Assembly: GCA_026713305.1 (NCBI GenBank)
Contig: JAPOOS010000207.1
Location: forward strand, 1 to 45,425
DNA: 45,425 nt
Source of the DNA: Paracoccaceae bacterium
GTDB lineage: Bacteria; Pseudomonadota; Alphaproteobacteria; Rhodobacterales; Rhodobacteraceae
Reading direction: 5' to 3'
The position numbers and the translations under genes were made by a program. Every line of letters begins with the position of its first letter. Positions within the stretch are counted from its first letter, which is position 1. This document shows positions 19,779-27,638 of the stretch, one piece after another. Below the pieces are notes generated by a model that saw only the letters and a list, made by a program, of their open reading frames with translations, did not search any database and had not been told where the DNA came from.

Positions 19779-20273
19779 TCAGCGGCGTCTCTTGCTGTCC
19801 GGCCGAGACACCATGACGCTTTCCAATTGTTCGACTTCGCTCTTGTCCAAGTCCCTGTCAATTGCTGAAGTTCTCCTGCGCTGCAAGAGCATGAACCTCC
19901 AGGCAAGCGCAATCGCGACAAGCAGGAGAACAGGCCCCGACAGGAAAAGCGGCATGTTCATGGCTGTGCCACGCGGCATCAGCAGCGCAAACTGCCCATA
20001 GCGTTGCTCCACAAAATCGTAGATTTCCTCGTCTGACCTTCCTTCGACAAGAAGCTCCCGTACAATTTGCCGCAGATCCATTGCCAGCGGCGCGTTTGAC
20101 TCATCCACACTTTCATTCGGGCAAACCAGACATCTCAGACTTTGTGATATCTGTCTGGCTCTTTGTTCGAGCAAGGGGTCGCTCAGCAGCTCGTCGGGCT
20201 CGACGGCCGACAGTTGTGTGCAAAGGAGCGCAAACAGCGCCGTCAATGCAGCCAAGCGCCAATTAATCGGCAC
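19779..20273 (-). CDS. ccmH: cytochrome c-type biogenesis protein CcmH (CycL)
   Basis: The 164-residue membrane-anchored thiol oxidoreductase of the system I cytochrome c maturation pathway keeps the CXXCH cysteines of apocytochrome reduced for heme attachment. An N-terminal signal segment is followed by the redox motif LRCLVCPNESVDESNAPLA (the family usually has CQNQS), a DLR.IVRELL..G.SDEEI stretch, RYGQFALLMPR, and a C-terminal membrane helix (PLFLSGPVLLLVAIALAW). GTG 20273 is preferred because GGGAG lies about eight bases upstream; a TTG at 20279 is too close to it. The start overlaps the end of ccmF by 11 bases, so the two are translationally coupled. Confidence 0.95.
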   Translation of the reverse strand: MPINWRLAALTALFALLCTQLSAVEPDELLSDPLLEQRARQISQSLRCLVCPNESVDESNAPLAMDLRQIVRELLVEGRSDEEIYDFVEQRYGQFALLMPRGTAMNMPLFLSGPVLLLVAIALAWRFMLLQRRRTSAIDRDLDKSEVEQLESVMVSRPDSKRRR

Positions 20274-22239
20274 GTGCAATTCTCCCAGCCGACCTTCCGG
20301 GAATCAGGGGAGCCCGACTTCGTCCGTCAGCCAACCCCAGCATTGCACCCAACGCCATGACTACGGCGCCCAGCCATATCCAACTGGCCAGCGGCTTGAA
20401 GTATACGCGTGCTGACCAGCTGCCATCTTCCCGTTTGTCGCCAAGTACGACATAGACGTGTCGTGACAGCGTTTCATGAATTGCCGCTTCAGTGGTTTGG
20501 GATCTTGCCGCCGGATAGAATCGTTTTTCCGGATATAGGCGTTCGAGCTCCTGTCCGTCTGCCGACAGCGAAAACTCGCCTCGTGTTGAAACGAAGTTGG
20601 GTCCCATGACTTGATCCACGCCGCGAAACTCAACGGTGAACTTTCCGACCTTGTAGCTGTCGCCCGGATTGACTGCGCGTATGTCTTCGATTTGCCATGC
20701 GGTCATTGCGGCAATGCCGAGAATCGACAGTCCAACGCCAGCATGTGCGGTAGCCTTGCCCAAGTCACGCCGCGGAAGCCGTGCCAGCCACGACAGCGAC
20801 TGTCCAATGGGAATCCTTCCCAGCCGGATCTTGTGTGCAACTTCAAAGATCGAACCGGCCATCAGCCATCCGGAAAGCGCCAGGCCAATGGGAGCCAGCA
20901 CACCTGAAGCGCCCTGCAACGACCAAACAAGCACTCCCAGCATGAGTGCAAAAGCCAGCGGAACGCGCATCAGGCGAAACGCAGGTTTCAGACTGCCTCG
21001 TTTCCAAGCCAGAACTGCCCCAAACGGCATCACCACGGCAATCGCGACAAAGAATGGCGTGAACGCCTTGTTGAAATAGGGAGGTCCAACCGAGAGCGAT
21101 GTGCCCATGAACAGTTCTGCGATCAGAGGCCAGAACGTACCGACAATGACGACAAAGGCGGCAACAATCAAAAGTATGTTGTTGGAGACAATCGCGGTTT
21201 CCCGGCTGACCCAGGCGAACGCATCGCGTGGCGCAAGCATGCCTGAGCGGAGTGCAAACAAGATCAATCCGCCCCCGGAAAACAAAGTCAGAATTCCGAG
21301 AATGAAAACACCTCTGGTTGGGTCCGACGCGAATGAATGCACCGAAGTGATGACGCCGGATCTAACCAAGAATGTGCCCAGCAGCGAAAACGAAAACGCC
21401 AGAATTGCCAGCAGAACTGTCCAGCCCTTCAGGCTCTCGCGCTTTTCGACAACAATTGCCGAATGAATCAATGCGGTTGCCGCCAGCCATGGAATCAGTG
21501 ACGCGTTCTCGACCGGGTCCCAGAACCACCAGCCTCCCCAGCCGAGTTCGTAGTATGCCCACCAGGATCCAGCCGCTATGCCAAGCGTCAGGAATATCCA
21601 AGAAACGAGCACCCATGGACGCATCCACTTCGCCCATGCGACGTCAACCCTGCCGATCAGCAGCGCGGCAATCGCAAAGCTGTAGGCGACAGAGAGACCA
21701 ACATAGCCGAGGTAGAGCAGAGGCGGGTGAAATGCCAGTCCCGGGTCCTGCAGAAGTGGATTGAGATCGCCTCCGTCAAGCGGTGGAGCGCTTAGCCGCC
21801 AGAACGGATTGGAAGCCCAAAGAAGGTAAGCCATGAATGTGCCCGACACGGCCGCCTGCACAGCGAGCACGGCACCCCGCATTTCGATCGACAGACTGCG
21901 TCCGGTGGTTGCTATCGCCGCTCCGAAGAGGGTCAGCACCAAAATCCACAGGAGCATGGATCCCTCGTGGTTTCCCCACACACCGGACAACTTGTAGATC
22001 AATGGCTTGGCCGTATGCGAGTGTTGGGCGACCAGCGCGACCGAAAAGTCGGACTGCACGAATGCGATCGTCAACACGACATAGGCAAAGGCCACCGCCA
22101 CAAACTGCAAAATCGAAAGAACGTCCGCCGATCTTGTCCATGTACTCCAGCCACATCGAATGCCAGCCAGCGGAATGGACAGCTGGAGGAGCGCAATGAC
22201 GAAGGCCAGCGAAAGCGAAAAGTGGCCATATTCAATCAT
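20263..22239 (-). CDS. ccmF: heme lyase subunit CcmF (CycK)
   Basis: The 658-residue polytopic protein ligates heme from holo-CcmE to apocytochrome c in the periplasm. The hallmark tryptophan-rich motif WGGWWFWDPVENASLIPWLA is present, with GHFSLSLAF at the start, KLSGVWGNHEGSMLLW, PLLQDPGLAFHPPLLYLGYVG and conserved His residues on periplasmic loops. A large periplasmic domain near the C-terminus (VEFRGVDQVMGPNF, YPEKRFYP) is followed by a last helix. ATG 22239 matches the family start; upstream codons in the same frame are discarded. It is separated from ccmE by 268 bases on the same strand, longer than usual within this operon. Confidence 0.97.
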   Translation of the reverse strand: MIEYGHFSLSLAFVIALLQLSIPLAGIRCGWSTWTRSADVLSILQFVAVAFAYVVLTIAFVQSDFSVALVAQHSHTAKPLIYKLSGVWGNHEGSMLLWILVLTLFGAAIATTGRSLSIEMRGAVLAVQAAVSGTFMAYLLWASNPFWRLSAPPLDGGDLNPLLQDPGLAFHPPLLYLGYVGLSVAYSFAIAALLIGRVDVAWAKWMRPWVLVSWIFLTLGIAAGSWWAYYELGWGGWWFWDPVENASLIPWLAATALIHSAIVVEKRESLKGWTVLLAILAFSFSLLGTFLVRSGVITSVHSFASDPTRGVFILGILTLFSGGGLILFALRSGMLAPRDAFAWVSRETAIVSNNILLIVAAFVVIVGTFWPLIAELFMGTSLSVGPPYFNKAFTPFFVAIAVVMPFGAVLAWKRGSLKPAFRLMRVPLAFALMLGVLVWSLQGASGVLAPIGLALSGWLMAGSIFEVAHKIRLGRIPIGQSLSWLARLPRRDLGKATAHAGVGLSILGIAAMTAWQIEDIRAVNPGDSYKVGKFTVEFRGVDQVMGPNFVSTRGEFSLSADGQELERLYPEKRFYPAARSQTTEAAIHETLSRHVYVVLGDKREDGSWSARVYFKPLASWIWLGAVVMALGAMLGLADGRSRAPLIPGRSAGRIARAD

Positions 22240-22507
22240 CGCACAAGTGGGTCTCTGAATAGCTGACGGCTGCTGGGCGCCTTTCTCGAATTGCAGCGCC
22301 ATGCAACCCCGGCGCAACGTTCGGCAATGCAGACACTAACGGCAGACAAGTTCGCATCATCCAATTATGGCTTACACACAAGCCGTCTGTAGCACACTGT
22401 CGTGTCAGTGTCTTGCCGGAGACCGCCACGATTTCAGTGGCCTCGTCGCCATGGACAGCCGATGAAAGCCTCGGACATCAGCTTCGATTGCTCGAACGAC
22501 CAGTCGA
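22240..22507. other. 268-bp gap inside the ccm operon
   Basis: This gap lies between ccmE and ccmF, which are usually adjacent or overlapping. I see no open reading frame of interest, no clear hairpin followed by T residues and no promoter I would defend. It may carry a separate promoter for ccmF-ccmH or simply be expanded spacer. Confidence 0.3.
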
Positions 22508-22948
22508 CTACTCCTGTTGACGGTAAACGCCCTGCTCCTTCAGCGCTTCGACCACTTCCCTTGGCATGTAGTTCTCGTCATGCTTGGCCAGAATCTCGGA
22601 GGCCAGAAACTTCGACCCGTCAAAGGTCCCAAGCGCAACCACCCCCTGCCCTTCCGAGAATAGATCGGGCAAAATCCCCATGTAGCGTACAACCACGCTC
22701 GAGGCTCCGTCGGTGACTTGAAACTCGATCCCTCCGCCTTCCTGCCGGTGCACCGACCGTTCCGCAACCAGCCCGCCAACCCGGAATGTCTCCGTCGCAG
22801 GAGGCAGTTCCGACAGGATTTCGGTCGGACTTCTGAAATAGGACACTCCGTCACGCAGGGCATATCCGACTAGAACCGTCGAGGCAGCCAACAAGGCGGC
22901 CGAAGCAAGCAGCAACTGGATTCTTCGCCGTTTGCGTGCGGTGTACAT
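22508..22948 (-). CDS. ccmE: heme chaperone CcmE (CycJ)
   Basis: The 146-residue membrane-anchored chaperone binds heme covalently in the periplasm and passes it to CcmF. A basic N-terminus (RKRRR) leads to one membrane helix (about 11-30), then the OB-fold beta-barrel (FRVGGLV, IEFQVTDG, V.Y.GILPDLFSEGQGVVA) and the heme-binding motif LAKHDENYMP, with His123 as the covalent ligand and Tyr127 as an axial ligand. Length and order match the family. Only two bases separate it from the end of argC, so it is probably on the argC transcript. Confidence 0.97.
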   Translation of the reverse strand: MYTARKRRRIQLLLASAALLAASTVLVGYALRDGVSYFRSPTEILSELPPATETFRVGGLVAERSVHRQEGGGIEFQVTDGASSVVVRYMGILPDLFSEGQGVVALGTFDGSKFLASEILAKHDENYMPREVVEALKEQGVYRQQE

Positions 22949-22950
22949 CG

Positions 22951-23994
22951 TCAGGGCAGGAGAGGCAGCATGCCCAAGCCGGCATCCTCGTCGAGCCCGA
23001 GCATCAGATTCGCATTCTGCACTGCCTGGCCGGAGGATCCCTTGGTGAGGTTGTCGAGAACGGAAAACACTTTGACAACGCCGGGATTCCGATCCGCGGC
23101 CACACCCAGATGAACCCTGTTGGAGCCGCGTACATCCCGTGTTCCCGGAATGTCGCCCAGTGGAAGTACACTGACAAAACGTTCGTCAGCGTAGCGCCTG
23201 GCCAATGTTCGGTGAATTTGCGAAGCGTCGCCAATGACATAGACTGTGGCAAGAATGCCGCGGTTCTGAGGCACAAGATGCGGCGTGAACACCACCCTCA
23301 CCGGTTCGTCCGCGGCGATGGAAAGTTCCTGGTCGAATTCGGCCAGATGTCGATGGCGGGATACGCTGTAAGGCCGGCATCCCTCGGAAATCTCGGCGTG
23401 CAACATTGCCACACGAGCGGAACGGCCGGCGCCCGAAACGCCGGTCTTCAGGTCGATGGTGATTCGGTCGAGCTTGATGACCCGTGCCTGCACAAGCGGG
23501 AGAAGAGCGTACAGTCCCGTCGCCGAATTGCAGCCGGTGCAGGCCACAAGTCGGCTTCCTGCGATTTCGGTCCTGTAGAACTCGGTAAGGCCGTAGCAGG
23601 CCTTGGCTTGCAGTTCAGCAGCCTGGTGCTTCCTCCCGTACCAGATTTCGTACTGTTCAACGCTGCGAAGGCGGAAGTCCGCGGACAAGTCCACGACCCT
23701 GGTCCGATTCGCAATTGCGCTGACAATTCTCTGACTTGCTCCGTGCGGCAATGCGCAGAACGTCAGCTCATGCGCTTCCGGATCGAAGTCTCCGAAGCTT
23801 GAAATCTGCGGCAGGTCCAGGAATTGAAAGGCCGGGTGAATTGCCGCGTACTGCTGGCCTGCGCTGCTGTCGCCCACCAGGGAGGCGATTTTCATGTAGG
23901 GATGGTTGGCGAGGATTCTTACCAGCTCCACGCCCGTGTAACCGGAAGCGCCAACTATTGCGACTTTGTGCCGGGTCACGGGCTGCACCTGCAC
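22951..23994 (-). CDS. argC: N-acetyl-gamma-glutamyl-phosphate reductase ArgC
   Basis: The 347-residue enzyme catalyses the third step of arginine biosynthesis, the NADPH-dependent reduction of N-acetylglutamyl phosphate. The Rossmann motif is VAIVGASGYTG near the N-terminus; the substrate-activating Cys is in ACTGCNSATG (Cys155); ALPHGAS, VVDLSADFRL, CYGLTEF and FTPHLVPQNRGIL are all conserved. The start is GTG at 23994 (AGG upstream at moderate spacing), but in-frame GTG codons at 23988 and 23979 are also possible. It sits between the rplM-rpsI operon and ccmE on the same strand, a neighbourhood known from alphaproteobacteria. Confidence 0.96.
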   Translation of the reverse strand: MQVQPVTRHKVAIVGASGYTGVELVRILANHPYMKIASLVGDSSAGQQYAAIHPAFQFLDLPQISSFGDFDPEAHELTFCALPHGASQRIVSAIANRTRVVDLSADFRLRSVEQYEIWYGRKHQAAELQAKACYGLTEFYRTEIAGSRLVACTGCNSATGLYALLPLVQARVIKLDRITIDLKTGVSGAGRSARVAMLHAEISEGCRPYSVSRHRHLAEFDQELSIAADEPVRVVFTPHLVPQNRGILATVYVIGDASQIHRTLARRYADERFVSVLPLGDIPGTRDVRGSNRVHLGVAADRNPGVVKVFSVLDNLTKGSSGQAVQNANLMLGLDEDAGLGMLPLLP

Positions 23995-24382
23995 CGAAGC
24001 AACCTGACCAACGGCAATTCAGAGAAAATCTGTTGACGTTTCTTCGCAGACCCAGCCATTCGATTTCCATCCATGAATTCAAACCTGACTTGCCCAAGCC
24101 TTGTCGTCGCAAATCAATTTCAAGCGTGGACCATTTGAGTGCAACCGCGCCGGTGTGCCCAGCCTATGCGCGTACGGCAACAGTTGAATCGAACTGGAAG
24201 CACGAAGGCGGTTCCGGGAGTGACTTGAACCGGTCGCTGCGAACCGCCCGTCACTTGATTCGCGACGCTCGGCACGCGCTGCCATCCGGGAGCGGGGAAG
24301 TTCGGCACGCGAAGCGGAAACAGTGCGATGCGTGCTGCTGTCGGCGCGGGCGTGTCCGTCCACTATCCGTTCGGAACAGAGT
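23995..24382. other. non-coding spacer between argC and rpsI
   Basis: This 388-base stretch separates two co-directional minus-strand genes. It should hold the end of the ribosomal-protein transcript and the promoter of argC-ccmE, but I found no hairpin with a T run and no convincing promoter. Open frames here are short, overlapping and motif-free. Confidence 0.35.
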
Positions 24383-24871
24383 CTAGCGCTTGGAAAACTG
24401 GAAGCTGCGCCTTGCCTTGCGCCGACCGTATTTCTTGCGTTCGACAACCCGTGAATCCCTTGTCAGGAAGCCAACAGCCTTGAGAGCGGGTCGATAGGAC
24501 GGCTCGTACAGCTGAAGCGCTTTCGAGATGCCATGTTTCACGGCGCCGGCCTGTCCCGAAAGGCCGCCGCCCTTTGCCGTTGCCATCACGTCGAACTGCC
24601 GTTCAACTCCGACAACCTCGAACGGCTGCTGAATGATCATCTGCAGGACGGGTCGCGCGAAATAGGCCTTGAGGGACTTGCCGTTCACGGTAATGTTGCC
24701 GGACCCGGGCTTGATCCAGACGCGGGCAATGGCGTCCTTCCTTTTGCCGGTAGCATACGCCCTCCCCAGTTCGTCGCGAACCGGTTGCCTCTCCTCCTCG
24801 GCATCATCGGCGATGACTGCCTCGGTAGTCTGTTCGGCCTCAGTTGCTTCGTCTGACTGCATATTAATCAT
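24383..24871 (-). CDS. rpsI: 30S ribosomal protein S9 (uS9)
   Basis: The 162-residue S9 protein sits in the head of the small ribosomal subunit, with its C-terminal tail reaching the P-site tRNA. The conserved core begins [14 protein letters not shown] and includes [27 protein letters not shown] and [23 protein letters not shown]; the terminal Lys-Arg is the tRNA-contacting end. An acidic N-terminal extension of about 40 residues is typical of alphaproteobacterial S9. ATG 24871 has AGGACA upstream. It follows rplM by 26 bases in the universal rplM-rpsI operon. Confidence 0.98.
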   Translation of the reverse strand: MINMQSDEATEAEQTTEAVIADDAEEERQPVRDELGRAYATGKRKDAIARVWIKPGSGNITVNGKSLKAYFARPVLQMIIQQPFEVVGVERQFDVMATAKGGGLSGQAGAVKHGISKALQLYEPSYRPALKAVGFLTRDSRVVERKKYGRRKARRSFQFSKR

Positions 24872-24897
24872 CTAACTGTCCTGTTCTTGTTGGCCAA

Positions 24898-25335
24898 CTA
24901 CGAGCCTACGCTAACCTGAAGCGGCTTCTGCGCTTCATGGGGATGTTCCGGTCCGGCATACACACGCAAATTGGTCATCAGCTTTCGTGAAAGCCTGTTC
25001 TTGGGCAGCATCCTCTGCACGGCCTTCAGAACCGCCCGCTCGGGGTGCTTTCCATCAAGAATCTCGCCGGCGGTCTTGGAACGAATTCCGCCCGGATAAC
25101 CGGTGTGTCGGTAATAGATCTTCTTTTCCCGCTTCCTGCCCGTAAGCACAACCTTCTCTGCGTTGACGACAATGACGTTGTCGCCGGTATCCATGTGGGG
25201 AGTGAACATTGGCTTGTGTTTGCCGCGCAGCCGCGTTGCCACGAAGGTGGCCAGCCGCCCGAGCACGAGGCCTTCGGCATCGATCACTATCCAGTTCTTG
25301 ACGATGTCCTCGGGAACAGCGGAATAGGTTTTCAT
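24898..25335 (-). CDS. rplM: 50S ribosomal protein L13 (uL13)
   Basis: The 145-residue L13 protein is an early-assembly component of the large subunit. Family motifs are [65 protein letters not shown] and [16 protein letters not shown]. It is the first gene of the rplM-rpsI operon; a good promoter lies about 54 bases upstream (25389-25416). Confidence 0.98.
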   Translation of the reverse strand: MKTYSAVPEDIVKNWIVIDAEGLVLGRLATFVATRLRGKHKPMFTPHMDTGDNVIVVNAEKVVLTGRKREKKIYYRHTGYPGGIRSKTAGEILDGKHPERAVLKAVQRMLPKNRLSRKLMTNLRVYAGPEHPHEAQKPLQVSVGS

Positions 25336-25388
25336 CTATCAGACTCTTTGGTTGGCGTGAAACGCGCTTTGTATGCGGGCGGCAAATG

Positions 25389-25416
25389 AATGTATTGCAA
25401 TTGGCGCACAAGTCAA
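25389..25416 (-). promoter_or_regulatory. likely sigma-70 promoter of rplM-rpsI
   Basis: Read on the minus strand, a -35 box TTGACT (25411-25416) and a -10 box TACATT (25389-25394) are separated by 16 bases. They lie upstream of the rplM start codon at 25335 with a leader of roughly 45 bases. This is the best promoter match seen in the window. Confidence 0.6.
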
Positions 25417-25517
25417 TGCGTAACCGCGCGGTTTTTTGACCGATCCGGAGTTGGCCGGCATGAGGCGGGACACGCACGAATGGCTGGAAATTCCGGAACG
25501 CCGCTCTGACGCACATT

Positions 25518-25940
25518 TCAACCGGACGCAACTGGAATCGAGTATGTCATGGTCGCTCTGGCAACCGGTTTCGGTTGGCCCTCGGAATGTATCAACACAT
25601 CGCCCACAGCCAATCGCTTCCCCAGTTTCAGCATGCGAGTTTCGGCCAACAGATCGCGGGCCGCGGGTTTGCGCATGAAGTCCATGGAGCAGCTGGTCGT
25701 CACGGCGAGCGCCTTTGGTCCAATCATCGAAAGTATGCACACATAGACGGACACGTCGGCCAGCGAGAACATTGCCGGACCGGAAACTGTTCCGCCAGGC
25801 CGCAAGTTCCGTTCGCCGATCAGCATCCGCACTCTGGCGTACCCGTCTCCAAGCCCTTCAATCTTGAAGTCTCCGGCAACCTGTGGAAACTGTACCAGAA
25901 TGAATTCATGCAATTCGGCAATTGTCATTCGTGACGACAT
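25518..25940 (-). CDS. PaaI-type hotdog-fold thioesterase
   Basis: The 140-residue product is a hotdog-fold thioesterase of the PaaI/YigI type. It has the LRPGGTVSGPAMFSLADVSVYV helix-strand core, with Asp near the position of the usual catalytic acidic residue, then TTSCSMDFMRKP and a C-terminal VARATMTYSIP strand. Its likely role is hydrolysis of acyl-CoA thioesters, substrate unknown. ATG 25940 is preceded by GGAAAA. It is divergent from the enoyl-CoA hydratase gene at 26001, and this pair next to rplM-rpsI is typical of alphaproteobacteria. Confidence 0.9.
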   Translation of the reverse strand: MSSRMTIAELHEFILVQFPQVAGDFKIEGLGDGYARVRMLIGERNLRPGGTVSGPAMFSLADVSVYVCILSMIGPKALAVTTSCSMDFMRKPAARDLLAETRMLKLGKRLAVGDVLIHSEGQPKPVARATMTYSIPVASG

Positions 25941-26000
25941 CGCTATTTTTCCAATCAACAAACCCAAAACCGCAAGTGCAGAAAGGCAAGTCGGCCCGCC

Positions 26001-26804
26001 ATGTCAAACAAAGAGAACGAAGATCTCCTCCTCAGCCAGGTCCGGGATGGAGTGGCCACGGTCACGCTCAACAATCCAGACCGGCTGAACGCCTTGTCCG
26101 AGGAAATGATATCACAATTGCACAAGGCTTTGATCGCCATTTCCAAAGACCGGGGCATTCGCTGCGTCATTTTGCAAGGCAGCGGCAGGGCGTTTTGCGC
26201 GGGTCATGACCTGAAGCAGTTGACCGGCGCGCGGCTGAATGACGACAAGGGCGCAAGCTACTTTCGCCACATTTTCGATCGTTGCTCCAGCATGATGCAA
26301 ACCATCAGGCGAATGCCGCAGCCGGTCATCGCACAGGTGCATGGCATCGCAGTTGCAGCAGGCTGCCAGCTGGTAGCCACGGCCGACATGGCGGTGGCCT
26401 CCCGAGATGCCCGCTTTGGCGTGAACGGTGTCAACATCGGCCTTTTCTGTTCGACGCCCATGGTTGCGCTCTCACGCAACATTCCCCACAAGCACGCGTT
26501 TGAATTGCTGACGACTGGAAGGCTGGTCGATGCCGAACGGGCAGCGGCAATGGGGCTTGTGAACGAGGTTGTGGAGCCGGGTGAACTGGAGACTCGGACT
26601 CTCGAACTCGCAGGTGTGGTGGCGGCAAAGCTGTCGGCGGCGGTCAAGATCGGCAAGCTGGCATTCTACGAACAGGCTCAAATGACGCTGTCCGATGCCT
26701 ATGACTACACTGGCGACGTAATGGTCGAGAACATGTTGTATGACGACACTGCCGAGGGAATTTCGGCGTTTCTCGAAAAGCGACCCGCCAGATGGTCGAA
26801 CTGA
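26001..26804 (+). CDS. enoyl-CoA hydratase family protein
   Basis: The 267-residue crotonase-family protein has VATVTLNNPDRLNALS, CVILQGSGRAFCAGHDLKQL (first oxyanion-hole region), VIAQVHGIAVAAGCQLVATADMAVA (second), ARFGVNGVNIGLFCSTP and a C-terminal AEGISAFLEKRPARW. The catalytic glutamate positions read as V and C-S, as in ECHDC3-like members that may lack classical hydratase activity, so the exact reaction is uncertain. The promoter shares the 60-base gap with the divergent thioesterase gene. Confidence 0.92.
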   Translation: MSNKENEDLLLSQVRDGVATVTLNNPDRLNALSEEMISQLHKALIAISKDRGIRCVILQGSGRAFCAGHDLKQLTGARLNDDKGASYFRHIFDRCSSMMQTIRRMPQPVIAQVHGIAVAAGCQLVATADMAVASRDARFGVNGVNIGLFCSTPMVALSRNIPHKHAFELLTTGRLVDAERAAAMGLVNEVVEPGELETRTLELAGVVAAKLSAAVKIGKLAFYEQAQMTLSDAYDYTGDVMVENMLYDDTAEGISAFLEKRPARWSN

Positions 26805-26967
26805 AGCCTGTGACGGCAGGCATCCTCGTCAATGCGTAAGCGCCAACTCGTTGGGCATGCCTAACGGCCCCACAAAAAGAGACACGCCCGTCCTTAGAGT
26901 GAGGTGGGATTCTCGGAATGCGCAGTCCAATTCATGGGCTTGCGATTCGGAGGTTGGCTGCGGCGTG

Positions 26968-27410
26968 GTGCGCCAGGCTAACTGGTGAATGCGTTTCGGG
27001 TGAAAGTGCCGAGAAGGGAAAGGTCAACCACCAGGTTTCCCGTGAGCCGTGCATTGCTGTTTGTGAGGGCAGTGGCGAAGCGTCGGCAGCAGTACATGCA
27101 GGCGAGGCCATTGAGCGCCGAAACCAGTGTGATTCGGAGTTCCGGGACCGTCATGACGGTCGAAGGCAACATGCGCCTGGACCGCTTTGGTGAGGACAGG
27201 CGGGATCCGCGGCGGCGAAGAACCATCGCATTCATGCAAGCACGACACCGGGACCTGGGAGGTCTTCACACCATGCTGCAAAGGAAAGGAGCGAGCTGCG
27301 ACACCAGCGGCTTGCCGTCAACATCCAACGGAGGAGCCGCATGCCTTGGCGGGCATGTGCGGATCTGTGCGGGGCAACCTGCGTTCCTGCCGCAATTCCT
27401 GGCTTGACTT
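26968..27410 (+). ncRNA. possible 5' fragment of a group II intron
   Basis: From a GTGCG at 26968-26972, which fits the conserved group II intron 5' end, the sequence runs through a GGTGAAAGTGCC segment, GTGAGCCGTGC, AGCAGTACATGCAGGCGAGG and ACCGGGACCTGGGAGGTC. From memory this resembles the domain I leader of bacterial group II introns of the type that encode a maturase further on. No maturase reading frame and no domain V hairpin (GAGC...GUACGGUUC) follow, so if correct it is a 5' remnant only. A structural search is needed; similarity is recalled, not computed. Confidence 0.33.
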
Positions 27411-27638
27411 GAAGGTTGGCATCTTGGTCAGGAGGCGGATTGCCGTTTTGAAGCGCAGGCCGGAACGGCTTTGTTGCACTTCCAAGGCGTTGGCTGGACC
27501 AGCCAGCCGTTGTCCGAATGGGCCGGAGAAACCGGCCGCTGACCGGAGGCTTGCCGCTTTCCGACACTTGGGCCTGACCGCAATGTTGGACATTCCGACG
27601 CTGGAAACATTCCGAGACGGTGCGCTTCGATGCGGTCG
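27411..27638. other. non-coding spacer, nothing recognised
   Basis: The rest of the gap between the enoyl-CoA hydratase gene and the M32 carboxypeptidase gene contains overlapping frames on both strands that run into the carboxypeptidase coding region and have no motif. If the upstream intron fragment is real, this would be where the rest of it was lost. Confidence 0.3.

Noticed and set aside
25421..25436. Palindrome AACCGCGCGGTT followed by T residues, terminator-like on the plus strand
   Set aside because: No plus-strand gene ends nearby, the stem has at most four pairs around a minimal loop, and the site lies just upstream of the rplM promoter, so termination is not supported.
26806..26821. 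GCCTG/CAGGC hairpin right after the enoyl-CoA hydratase stop
   Set aside because: Five pairs and no T run; could be chance in GC-rich DNA.
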